Source: Bacteroidota bacterium (GTDB lineage Bacteria; Bacteroidota; Bacteroidia; B-17B0; Aurantibacillaceae). Taken from it: 64,000 nt of DNA. Of the stretch, positions 28,414-37,880 are shown piece after piece. The DNA is taken from assembly GCA_016702705.1 (NCBI GenBank), contig JADJDM010000006.1:124001-188000 (forward strand), read 5' to 3'. The position numbers and the translations under genes are program-made. The notes beneath the pieces are model-generated. The model saw nothing but the letters and a program-made list of their open reading frames with translations, made no database searches and was not told where the DNA came from. Within the stretch, counting starts at the first letter, position 1, and each line of letters opens with the position of its first letter.

Positions 28414-28476
28414 ACATTAACAAAAGTAAGGCGCAAGAAGTGAGTTTTTTAAGTCGTAATTTTATTTTCTTAACAA

Positions 28477-29362
28477 TTAGGTTGTTAATCTCTCTAAAGC
28501 CTTTTGTATTAAGCTCTCTACGCTCTTATCATAGTCGTTAGTGAACTCTTTTCGCACACGATTAGCGATAATTACACAAACTGTAAGACAATTATGACCT
28601 AACATTTTGCCCAAACCATACAATGCAGATGTTTCCATCTCAAAATTGGTGATTTTGGTTCCGTTTAAATCAAAGGAAGTAAGCAATTCATTCAAATCTG
28701 GTTTAAAAGGATTCAAACGTAATCTTCTGCCTTGCGGACCATAAAAAGCCAGGCGCTGTAGCAGTAATACCAGCATGATTACCTGGAGCAAATTTATTAA
28801 ACAAACCTTCGTTTGCTTTGTAGCAATAAGGATATGGTAAGTTTTTTGTCCAGTTTAAGTGCTTCATAAAAGCATCTGAAATAGCATCTTCATTTTGCTT
28901 TTCAAATCCTTCGTAATAATTTAATAAACCATCTAAGCCTAAGCCGTATTCAGATACAACCAAACCATTAACTGGAATTTCTGCTTGCAATGCCCCGCTT
29001 GTTCCTAAACGTATGATGTTTAATGAACGACGTGTATCTTTTAAAATTCTTTTTTCTAAATCAATGTTTACAGCAGCATCAAGTTCGTTAACAACAATAT
29101 CAATATTATCAGTTCCGATACCAGTTGAAAGAACAGTTACACGCTTGCCATTAAACAAACCTGTATGTGTAACAAACTCACGATGTGCAACTTTATGTTC
29201 TATTTTAGAAAAGTATTTTGAGATCTTCTCAACTCTACCTTGGTCACCAACAACAATAACATCGTCAGCAATTTGATCAGGCGATAAATCTATATGATAA
29301 ACTGTTTTTTTATCAGTTATAATTAATTCAGTCTCGGGGAAATAATTTGGATTTGTAGTCAT
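28477..29362 (-). CDS. Nucleoside (uridine-type) phosphorylase, frameshifted
   Basis: The PNP/UDP family is recognised by VIVVGDQGRVEKIS, LSTGIGTDNIDIVVNELDAA, IIRLGTSGALQ and, after the break, ITNFEMETSALYGLGKMLGH, the phosphorylase signature with the ribose-binding Glu-Met-Glu. The enzyme splits nucleosides with phosphate for pyrimidine or purine salvage. The frame breaks near 28745; removing one T from the T5 of GGCTTTTTATGG (reverse strand) joins TAPGF to YGPQGRRLRL and gives a normal protein of about 294 residues. MTTNPNYF at 29362 is preferred over an ATG 21 bases upstream because it matches the family start better. Confidence 0.83.
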
Positions 29363-29494
29363 CGAATAAAATTTAAACCACAAGATAGGGATTTTTTAAA
29401 CTCATACCACTTGATTTATCAAATTGAAGTTTAATCGGAATTAAAGAAGTTTGGATATATTTTACTTAATTTTGTAAACAAACAAAGTTTTTTC

Positions 29495-30924
29495 ATGAAA
29501 AAAATCCATTTAATATTAATTGTGTTTTCAATTTCTTTTTTTCTAAATGCAAATGCACAAACATATAACATGGGAAGTATCACCTCTCCTGTTGTTACAA
29601 GTAGTGGGGTATTTTATGATTCTAATACATTAGGTCCTTATACAAATAATGAAAATCATACTGCAACTTTTTGTGCGCCTATCGGTCATTATATTTCATT
29701 TGTTTTTCATGATTTAAACATAGAAGAATATGATACATTATTTATTTATGATGGTAGTAACATTCAAGGTAACTTATTAGGCGCTTTTAATGGGATGACA
29801 GAGCCTCCGACCTTATTCTCAACATACGAAGGTTGTTTAACTTTTAAGTTTAAATCAAATTCAACAGGAACAAATAGTGGTTGGATAGCAAATGTTTTTT
29901 GTACAACAACATTACCACAACCAAACATAGCAACGTCGTGTTCAACTTCATTCCCTTTCTGCACCGGTACAACATACAATTTTCCAAATTCAATAAATGT
30001 ACCTTCACTAAGTGGTAGTGGCATATCTAGTTGCCTTCCGAGTTCTCCCAATGCCGTATGGTACCACATGCAAATATTAGATCCAGGTAATATTGAAATA
30101 ACAATCACACAAACAGATTTTAATGGGGCTTCTCGTGACGTAGATTTTATTCTTTGGGGACCATTTACCTCATTAACAAATGCATGTACATCATTATCTT
30201 CAAGCAATGTTGCTGATTGCTCCTATTCTCCTTTTCATGTTGAAGTTGCCGATATTCCTAATGCTTTATCTAGCGAATTTTATGTATTATTAATGACAAA
30301 TTATTCGAATTATCCAGGATTTATAAACTTTTCACAAACGGGCGGTTCAGGTACAGCGGATTGTAATATTCTTAGACCGATTACTCAAATAAATGCAGCT
30401 GCAAGTATTTGCGATTCTGTTTCTGGAACTTATTCTGTTTCTGGTCAAATTTCTTATCAGTATGCTCCTGATAATGGTGATTTAATTGTAAGCACAGATT
30501 GTGGACAAAGCGTTACCATCCCTGCTCCTTGGACTAGCCCCATAAATTATACCATTCCTGGATTAGTAGCTGATGGAAATACTTGTAACATTTCAGCTTC
30601 CTTTACTGCTGACCCAACACGCAAACTACAAACAACTTATTCTTCACCACTCCCTTGCTCACCAATAGGGTTAAATAAAAATGATGCAAACACAGCATTT
30701 AGTTTATTCCTAACCCTACTAATGATGTAATTAACATCAAATCTGCCTTTTCTCAATCATGGGCAACAGTTGAAATTATAAATATGTATGGTAATAAAGT
30801 AATTGCTCAATCCTTTACTGATAAACTTGATATCAGCGCATTAGACAATGGTATCTATTCCATTGTTTTAATTGATGCCAATGGAAATAAGTTTAAACAG
30901 AAGTTATTGAAGAATAGTAAGTAG
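29495..30924 (+). CDS. CUB-domain T9SS cargo protein, frameshift in the sorting domain
   Basis: Signal peptide (SISFFLNANAQ), then a CUB domain (residues about 25-140: SSGVFYDSNTLGPYTNNENH, DTLFIYDGSN, FKFKSNSTGTNSGWIANVFC). A second beta domain (150-290) has paired Cys and SRDVDFILWGPF, a pattern seen in many Bacteroidota surface proteins. The type A sorting domain is split: adding one C at TTCCTAAC near 30706 gives FSLFPNPTNDVINI and then the ending NGNKFKQKLLKNSK at 30924. The full product is about 476 residues. Exported and probably surface-anchored, with a binding role inferred from CUB. Confidence 0.82.
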
Positions 30925-31008
30925 ATTAATTTTATAGCCCATTTTTAGCCATCAATCTAAAAAATAGTCTCTTTTTGCTTTGTATTAGTAATTTCGCAAT
31001 CGTAATCA

Positions 31009-31806
31009 ATGCAAAATTCTGAATACAATATTTTATTACCAATAAATTTTTCGGTATCGAGCGAAAAATTGGTGGAAGCGTTATTGTCTTTCAAATCTGA
31101 AATTAATTACAAAATAGTTGCTTTGGCAGTTGTTGGACAAAAAACTGAAGAAGAAACAGCACAAAATAGACTACATGCTTTTTTAAAAGAAAAAGGCTTA
31201 GATGCAGAATGCGTTGTGAAATGTGGTGACGTTGCTAAAGAAATACTAAGCTGCGCAAAAGTGATGAATGCTTCGATGATTTTGCTGAATAAAACTGATA
31301 TCGATGATAAATCAGATAATATTGGTGAATTTACTAAAGAAATCCTGCGTAATTCTGAAATTCCGGTTCTTATTTTAAAGAATGACTTACATTTTTCTGA
31401 AGTTTCTTCCATTTTACTACCTCTTGATATCAATAAAGAGAATAAAAAGAAAATTAGTAATGCCTTGTTTTATGCTAAATTCTTTCATGATTCACAAGTA
31501 AGAATAATATCCGTTGTTTTTGATACGAGCGATTATGAAATGAACCGTCATGTTTTTCAATTGCAACATATAGTTCATTTTATCGAAAAAGCAGGTTTTG
31601 AGTGCACGGGAGAAATTATGCGCTGCAGTAATGAAGACGGAGATACGCTCGGAAAAATAGTTTGCGATTACGCTGAAAAATCTGAAGCTGAACTTGTTTT
31701 ATTAATGACTGATCATGAGGAGAACAAAAATAAATTTGGCCTTTATAAAGAAAGTGAATACATGCTAAGCAAACTAAGCAACAATATCATATCCATAACG
31801 CCCTGA
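31009..31806 (+). CDS. Universal stress protein, tandem Usp domains
   Basis: 265 residues in two Usp units of about 130 each. The first begins ILLPINFSVSSEKLVEALLS and ends SEIPVLILKNDLHF; the second begins SSILLPLDINKENKKKISNA and ends LSNNIISITP. The Gly-rich ATP-binding signature of UspFG-type domains is not clear in either half, so it may be a non-nucleotide-binding (UspA-like) form. Bacteroidota often carry such tandem proteins induced under stress. Monocistronic, lying between two T9SS cargo genes. Confidence 0.82.
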   Translation: MQNSEYNILLPINFSVSSEKLVEALLSFKSEINYKIVALAVVGQKTEEETAQNRLHAFLKEKGLDAECVVKCGDVAKEILSCAKVMNASMILLNKTDIDDKSDNIGEFTKEILRNSEIPVLILKNDLHFSEVSSILLPLDINKENKKKISNALFYAKFFHDSQVRIISVVFDTSDYEMNRHVFQLQHIVHFIEKAGFECTGEIMRCSNEDGDTLGKIVCDYAEKSEAELVLLMTDHEENKNKFGLYKESEYMLSKLSNNIISITP

Positions 31807-32013
31807 AAAACAATAATATAATTGCATTTAGTTAGGTTAAAAGGATATTCTTCAAAACAAACCTAATCTTCGATATTTCTCCGAAATCTAATTTCTTATT
31901 AATTTGGACATTTTAAATTTACAAAAGCTTGATTATAAGGTCATTTTTTTGTAATATTACGAACTCAATAAGTTAATTGATAATATAGTAACAATACACT
32001 CTTAATCAACACT

Positions 32014-35000
32014 ATGAAAAAAGGCTACCTAATTTTAGGATTTTTGGCAAGTGCTTTATCTTTAACGGTAAATGCGCAGGATATTAAGCTTATTAATCCA
32101 GATGAATATGATAAGAAAAAAGCTGCAAACGAATTGCAGTCAAACACCTTATATATTCAGCGTTCAGATTTTAAGGAAGAGCAAGCTCTTCCTTCAGTTC
32201 CAAAAGGCGTAACTTTCAGTACAAGCGCAAAGGTAAATTCTGCCAATTGCGAGTGTATGGTTCCGTTAGATAATAGTTTTTCAGTAGCTGAATTTAGTGG
32301 TTATACTGCGTCAAACCAATATAGAAATGATGATGCATCAACAAACGCAAAGTTATTACCATTTAACTTTTGTTTTTATGGTACAAACTATAATTCAGTT
32401 TATATAAACAATAACGGAAACGTTTCTTTTGGTTCCGGATACTCAACATATTCTGCTTCAGGATTTCCTAGTACTCAGTTTAAAATGGTTGCGCCATTTT
32501 GGGCAGATGTTGACACAAGAGGCACTGCAAGTGGTGTTGTTCATTACAAAATCACAAACGATTACATGATTGTTAAATGGGAAAACGTAGGTTACTATAG
32601 CAGTCATACTGATAAATTAAACACTTTTCAATTAATTATTTCTAGTGGAAATGATTCCTTAATTCCTGATAACAATAACGTGGCTTTTTGCTACGGAGAT
32701 ATGGCTTGGACAACAGGTGATGCTTCTTCTGGAACAAATGGTTTTGGCGGTACCCCTGCAACGGTTGGTGCTAATAGTGGAAACGGAACTTCATTCTTCC
32801 AAATTGGACGTTTTGATGCTGCTGGTTCAACTTTTGTACCTAATGCTACAAATGGAAATGGAGTTAGTTATTTAGATAACAGAACATACTTCTTTAATAC
32901 TTGTGGTTCGGCAACAAATATTGCTCCTATTGCAAATTCTAGTGCTTATGAATGTGGCGTTGATACCGTTCTTCTTTGTTCTAATTCTGATTCACTTTTA
33001 TTACCAGTTTCGTTTACAGGTCCTGAGGCTAATCAAACCGTATCAATTGTAGCTTCAAGTGCAACTCTTGGCTCTGCATTATCCACTGTATCAAATTCAA
33101 ATGGAAGTGCTGTATTTTTAGTTACTGCTAATCCTGGAATAGTTGGAACGCATTTAGTAACAGTAACAGCAACTGATAATGGTGCTCCAAACTTAAGTAC
33201 TTCATTAAACTATTTAATAAACATACCAAACGTTACTTTACCAAATCCTTTGCTTAGCGTTTCTCCTACAGGAGCAATTTGTGGAAATATTGGCGCTACA
33301 GTTTCGGTTAACAATTGTACTGATTACTCAAGTATTATTTGGGCTGATGGTTCAACTGGTTGTGATGTTGTAGTAAATCAAACTGGTGGAACAAATGTCA
33401 CCGTTATCGCTTCAAATGGTTGTACAAAAACATCTTTCCAACAGGTAAATATTAACCCTGCTCCAGTTGTTGATATTACTGGTGATTTAAACTTTTGCAA
33501 TAACAATAATACTGTGTTAACTGCAAATGTTACTGGAATAACAGTTCCTGTTTCTACTTATTCTTGGAGTAATGGTTCTGGTAACCAAACTTCAACAGTA
33601 ACAAGTGCTGGGCAAGTATATGTAACTGTTACAGATCAAAACGGTTGTATCGGTTCAGACACTGCTATCGTAACAAACATTACTCCTACTGTATCAATTA
33701 GCGCTTCAAACACTCAGTTTTGCCCTACTGTTCCTGTTACATTAACAGCTTCTACTGTTGGAGCATCTTATGCTTGGAGTTCAAATCCTGCAGGTGCTTA
33801 CCCAAATAGTCAATCTATTACTGTAACTCCAGGAGTGAGCACTACATTTACGGTTCAAGTTACACAAAACGGTTGTGTTTTTTCAGACAACGTTAGTTTA
33901 ACAGCCTTAATAGCTCCTGTTATTACCTTACGAAATGATAGCGTTTGTAATGGTGTTCAAACAACAGTTTCAGCAAGTGTTAGTCCAGCAGGTGCTTATA
34001 CAATTACTTGGCAACCTGGAGGATTAACAGGCACAACAATTAACTCTGTACCTGGCACTACTTATACAGCGGAAGCAACTGTAGGTGGATTATGTCCGAG
34101 CAACACTCCATCAATAACCGCTATTGCTGGTTTTCCTGGGCCTCAACCTTCGATTATTTCGCAAACGCTTACTAATCCTTTAGCTCCTGATACAATTATG
34201 TGCTACAAGGAGAATAAGACATTAACTGCATCTATTACAAATGGTATTGCGCCATACAACTATGCATGGTCACCTGCTAGTGGAGCTGCCGCTACAAATG
34301 ATACATTAACTATTTTACAAGCTGGTACTTATTATTTAACTATCACTGATAATAATGGTTGTGTTGGAAAAGATACTATTGAAATTGATCTTTCTCAACC
34401 TACAATCACTTTAACTGGAAACGCATTTATTTGTCGTGGAGATACGGGCTTTATTAAAGCTAACGTAACTACTACAAATAATAATCCGTTTTTAATTAAC
34501 TGGTTACCTACAGGATTAGGAAACAACGATACAATCGAAACGTTCACAGCGGGGCAATATATTGCAACTGCAATTGATCAAACATATGGTTGTTCAGCTT
34601 CTGCTAACTTTAATTTAAGTTACTATCCAAATCCAAATGGTAATTTCACAGTTAACCCTGAGCCTTCAGAATATGGAACACCTGCTGTTTTCACTAGTAC
34701 ATCTACAATTGCTTCAGGAAGTATTACTCAAAATTACTGGTACTTTGGAGATGGGGATTCAGCATTTATTGCTCCTACACAAACACATACTTACGATGTG
34801 CCTGGTTCATATCCTGTAACTTTAATTACAAAATCAAACAGAGGATGTTGGGATACTGTTACTATTGCACATGAAGTATTTGTTGTAATGCCAATCATAA
34901 ACATCATTACTCCTAATGGTGATAATGTTAATAATGCACTTAGATTTAGAGGTCTAGAATTTTTCCCTAACTCAAAAATTAAAATCTTTAATCGTTGGGG

Positions 35001-35145
35001 TAATAAAATCTACGAAAATGACAACTACCAAAACAATTGGGATGGTAAAGATTTTGAAGATGGAACTTATTACTACATCCTAGAGGTTCCTAAATTAAAA
35101 CCTCAAGATAATATCTTAACTAGTTTCTTCCAGATTATAAGATAA
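32014..35145 (+). CDS. Large T9SS type B cargo protein with NIDO-like and PKD domains
   Basis: 1043 residues, frame intact. After the signal peptide (GFLASALSLTVNAQ) comes a nidogen-like domain at about 75-300 (FNFCFYGTNYNSVYINNNGN, APFWADVDTRG, HTDKLNTFQLII), then several Ig/PKD-like repeats with Cys pairs (PVVDITGDLNFCNN, TYSWSNGSG, DQNGCIGSD), and a PKD domain near 890-960 (NYWYFGDGDSAF, THTYDVPGSYPVTLITKSN). The C-terminus is the gliding-motility-associated type B sorting domain: IITPNGDNVNNALRF, KIFNRWGNKIYEND, NWDGKDFEDGTYYYIL. It is a secreted, probably adhesive surface protein. A strong terminator follows. Confidence 0.9.
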   Translation: MKKGYLILGFLASALSLTVNAQDIKLINPDEYDKKKAANELQSNTLYIQRSDFKEEQALPSVPKGVTFSTSAKVNSANCECMVPLDNSFSVAEFSGYTASNQYRNDDASTNAKLLPFNFCFYGTNYNSVYINNNGNVSFGSGYSTYSASGFPSTQFKMVAPFWADVDTRGTASGVVHYKITNDYMIVKWENVGYYSSHTDKLNTFQLIISSGNDSLIPDNNNVAFCYGDMAWTTGDASSGTNGFGGTPATVGANSGNGTSFFQIGRFDAAGSTFVPNATNGNGVSYLDNRTYFFNTCGSATNIAPIANSSAYECGVDTVLLCSNSDSLLLPVSFTGPEANQTVSIVASSATLGSALSTVSNSNGSAVFLVTANPGIVGTHLVTVTATDNGAPNLSTSLNYLINIPNVTLPNPLLSVSPTGAICGNIGATVSVNNCTDYSSIIWADGSTGCDVVVNQTGGTNVTVIASNGCTKTSFQQVNINPAPVVDITGDLNFCNNNNTVLTANVTGITVPVSTYSWSNGSGNQTSTVTSAGQVYVTVTDQNGCIGSDTAIVTNITPTVSISASNTQFCPTVPVTLTASTVGASYAWSSNPAGAYPNSQSITVTPGVSTTFTVQVTQNGCVFSDNVSLTALIAPVITLRNDSVCNGVQTTVSASVSPAGAYTITWQPGGLTGTTINSVPGTTYTAEATVGGLCPSNTPSITAIAGFPGPQPSIISQTLTNPLAPDTIMCYKENKTLTASITNGIAPYNYAWSPASGAAATNDTLTILQAGTYYLTITDNNGCVGKDTIEIDLSQPTITLTGNAFICRGDTGFIKANVTTTNNNPFLINWLPTGLGNNDTIETFTAGQYIATAIDQTYGCSASANFNLSYYPNPNGNFTVNPEPSEYGTPAVFTSTSTIASGSITQNYWYFGDGDSAFIAPTQTHTYDVPGSYPVTLITKSNRGCWDTVTIAHEVFVVMPIINIITPNGDNVNNALRFRGLEFFPNSKIKIFNRWGNKIYENDNYQNNWDGKDFEDGTYYYILEVPKLKPQDNILTSFFQIIR

Positions 35146-35165
35146 ATAAAACACTAAAACTTAAA

Positions 35166-35197
35166 AAGCGCTTCCATTTTGGAAGCGCTTTTTTTAT
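35166..35197 (+). terminator. Rho-independent terminator after the type B cargo gene
   Basis: Perfect 10-base stem AAGCGCTTCC (35166-35175) and GGAAGCGCTT (35181-35190) around ATTTT, followed by a T run, 20 bases after the stop. Confidence 0.9.
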
Positions 35198-35224
35198 ACA
35201 TGATTTAGGTATTGGCGCAAATAA

Positions 35225-35260
35225 AAAGGCTCCTCTGATATTTCAGAAGAGCCTTTCTTT
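35225..35260 (-). terminator. Terminator after gapA
   Basis: AAAGGCTCCTCTGA (35225-35238) pairs with TCAGAAGAGCCTTT (35242-35255) with one mismatch on the + strand that becomes G-U on the reverse strand. The + strand A run before it gives the U tract for reverse-strand transcription. Confidence 0.75.
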
Positions 35261-35275
35261 TAAGAAGAAGGTATA

Positions 35276-36739
35276 TTAGTAATAAATCTGTCTTCTTACT
35301 TCTGCTAATTGCTTGCAGAAACGAATTACCTGACGCGTATAACCATATTCGTTATCATACCACACGTACAATATTGCACTCTTTTTATCAGGAGAAACAA
35401 TTGTTGCTTGGCTATCAAATACTGATGGACAAGGATTACCAATAACATCTGTTGATACTAACTCATTTGAAAATGCATACTGAATTTGCTCAACTAAAGC
35501 GCCTTGTAATGCGTATTTCTTAATTGTTTCGTTAACTAAATCTCTATCAACTTCTTTATCTAATGTAACATTAATAATAGCCAAAGAGACATTTGGTGTT
35601 GGTACACGAACAGAGTTGGCAGTAAACTTTCCTTATAAATGAGGCAATACTTTTTTCAAAGCACTTTCTGCTCCGGTCTCTGTAATAACCATATTTAATG
35701 CTGCTGAACGACCGCGACGGTACTTTTTGTGGTAGTTATCCAATAAATTTTGGTCATTTGTATAAGAGTGAACCGTTTCAATATGTCCTTTTACAATTCC
35801 TAATTCTTTATCAACTACATAAAGAATTGGCATAATTGCATTTGTTGTGCAAGATGCTGCCGAAAATATTTGATCATTTAAATCAACCGTTTCATGATTA
35901 ACACCATAAACAATATTAGGAATATCTTTAGCAGGGGCAGTTAATAATACTTTTGAAACTCCTTTTGCATTTAAATGGCGGCTTAATTCTGCCTTATCTC
36001 TAAATACACCAGTATTATCAATTAATAAAGCATCATTAATTCCGTATTTAGTGTAATCAACATCTTCAGGGTTTTTAGCATCAATCATGTGAACCGTGTG
36101 TCCATTAATAATTAATGCTTTATTTTCTAAATCTTCGATAACCGTTCCTGGGAAAGGTCCATGAACTGAATCAGTACGTAATAAATCGGCACGTTTTACA
36201 ATTTCAATATCGCTGTTGCCACGCGTAACAATTGCTTTTAAACGTAATTGCTCACCTTTACCAGCTTGTGAAATAATTTCGCGAGCGGCAATACGACCAA
36301 TACGGCCAAAACCAAACAATACAACATCCTTCGGAGTAATTGTATGCTCTTTACCAACGAAATCTTTTAATTTAAGATTAATAAAATCTGCTGCTGATTT
36401 AAAATTAGCTTGTTCTTGGTGCCATTCAAAAGCTAGTTTACCAATATCAATTTTAGATGGGCAAATGTTTGCTTTTAATATTTCGTTTGCTAATAAAGCA
36501 GTATCAACAACACTGATAGGCTTTTTTACAAGGTTTTTTGCATATAAATGCAAGTTCATAATCTCACTATTACTTCTGTCAACCAACTGATTACGGAAGA
36601 TAACTAATTCGATTGATTTCTCGAACCAAAGTTTACCGATTGCAGCGATTAAGTCAATTGCAGCTTTCTCTTGCTGAATCCATCCGTTTAGTTGTTCTTC
36701 GTAACCGGCATTTACTTTCTCTAGGGTGTTTGCGCTCAT
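35276..36739 (-). CDS. gapA: Glyceraldehyde-3-phosphate dehydrogenase, long form, with in-frame TAA at codon 369
   Basis: 487 codons. An N-terminal extension of about 135 residues precedes the NAD-binding GFGRIGR (143-149); this long form is known in Bacteroidota. Catalytic Cys297 lies in SAASCTTNAI, with TVHSYTNDQNLLD and the ending WYDNEYGYTRQVIRF. The enzyme oxidises glyceraldehyde 3-phosphate in glycolysis. Codon 369 (35633-35635) is TAA between LPHL and GKFTANSVRVPTPNVS. The frame is unchanged on both sides, and relatives have Lys or Asn there, so a single A-to-T change (AAA to TAA) explains it. As written, the product would lack part of the catalytic domain. Confidence 0.88.
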
Positions 36740-36782
36740 TATTGTTGTTTTGGTATAAAATTATTTACAAGGGTACAAAAAT

Positions 36783-36812
36783 AAAAAAACCGCCCTTATT
36801 AGAGCGGTTTTT
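36783..36812 (-). terminator. Terminator after rpoD
   Basis: AAACCGCCCT (36787-36796) pairs with AGAGCGGTTT (36801-36810), with a G-U pair on the reverse strand. The A run on the + strand gives the U tract on the reverse strand, 14 bases after the rpoD stop. Confidence 0.8.
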
Positions 36813-36825
36813 TTTATGATTTTTA

Positions 36826-37689
36826 TTAACCTAAATATTGCTGTAGTAATTTGCTTCTCGAGCTGTGTCTTAAACGACGAACAGCCTTTTCTTTAATTTG
36901 ACGTACACGCTCACGAGTTAGGTCAAATTTAGCTCCGATTTCTTCCAAGGTTAAGCCGTGGTTGATACCGATACCAAAGAACAATTTAACTACGTCTCTT
37001 TCTCTCTCTGTTAAAGTAGATAAAGCACGGTCGATTTCTTTTGATAAAGATTCCATTATTAAAGCTGCATCTGCTCTTGGTGAATCACCATTAACAATTA
37101 CATCCATTAAAGTACTTTCTTCGCCACTTGCCAATGGAGCATCCATTGATACGTGACGACCAGATACTTTCATAGTATCAGTAATTTTATCTTGTGGTAA
37201 ATCCAATAACTCAGCTAATTCTTCAGCTGTTGGTTCACGTTCAAATTCTTGTTCTAATTTAGAATAGGCTTTGTTGATTTTATTTAAAGAACCAACTTGG
37301 TTTAATGGTAAACGAACGATACGAGATTGCTCAGCTAAAGCTTGAAGAATACTCTGACGAATCCACCATACAGCATAAGAAATGAATTTGAAACCACGTG
37401 TTTCATCAAAACGACGAGCCGCTTTAATCAAACCTAAATTACCTTCATTAATTAAATCAGGTAAACTTAAACCTTGATTTTGGTACTGCTTAGCTACAGA
37501 TACAACGAAACGTAGGTTTGCACGAGTTAATTTCTCTAATGCACGTTGGTCCCCGTCACGTATCTTTTTTGCTAACTGAACTTCTTCTTCTGCAGTGATT
37601 AATTCTTCACGACCAATTTCCTGTAAGTATTTATCTAGGGAAGCGCTTTCGCGGTTGGTGATGGATTTGGTTATTTTGAGTTGTCTCAT
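36826..37689 (-). CDS. rpoD: Primary sigma factor RpoD/SigA, short Bacteroidota form
   Basis: 287 residues. Region 1.2 (SLDKYLQEIGREELIT), region 2 (ANLRFVVSVAKQYQNQGLSL, FDETRGFKFISYAVWWIRQS), region 3 (EREPTAEELAELLDL) and region 4.2 HTH (LTLEEIGAKFDLTRERVRQI). It lacks the long region 1.1 of proteobacterial sigma-70, as expected for Bacteroidota, whose primary factor reads TTTG/TAnnTTTG promoters. Its own promoter fits that form exactly. It is separated from gapA by a terminator. Confidence 0.95.
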   Translation of the reverse strand: MRQLKITKSITNRESASLDKYLQEIGREELITAEEEVQLAKKIRDGDQRALEKLTRANLRFVVSVAKQYQNQGLSLPDLINEGNLGLIKAARRFDETRGFKFISYAVWWIRQSILQALAEQSRIVRLPLNQVGSLNKINKAYSKLEQEFEREPTAEELAELLDLPQDKITDTMKVSGRHVSMDAPLASGEESTLMDVIVNGDSPRADAALIMESLSKEIDRALSTLTERERDVVKLFFGIGINHGLTLEEIGAKFDLTRERVRQIKEKAVRRLRHSSRSKLLQQYLG

Positions 37690-37715
37690 GTATGCTATCC
37701 TCCTGTATTTAAGCG

Positions 37716-37746
37716 CAAAGGTATTCTAATTTGATGTTAATTCAAA
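37716..37746 (-). promoter_or_regulatory. rpoD promoter with consensus -33 and -7 boxes
   Basis: On the reverse strand TTTG (37743-37746) is followed after 19 bases by TACCTTTG (37716-37723), exactly the TTTG-N19-TAnnTTTG layout of Bacteroidota. It lies 27 bases before the ATG. Confidence 0.8.
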
Positions 37747-37880
37747 ATAAACTTATCCTTTGCAAATTATTGATTTTAAGTTAATTATGTAATATTCGAC
37801 AAAATAGTGAATATCTTCGTTCTATGTTAATTAAGGCAATTCCAATGAAAACAAAACTCATTTTAAGTCAAATTAAGGTT

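Noticed and set aside
35633..35635. Stop-codon reassignment (TAA read as Lys) in gapA
   Set aside because: TAA is the normal stop of most genes in the window, so one internal TAA is better explained by a substitution or base-call error.
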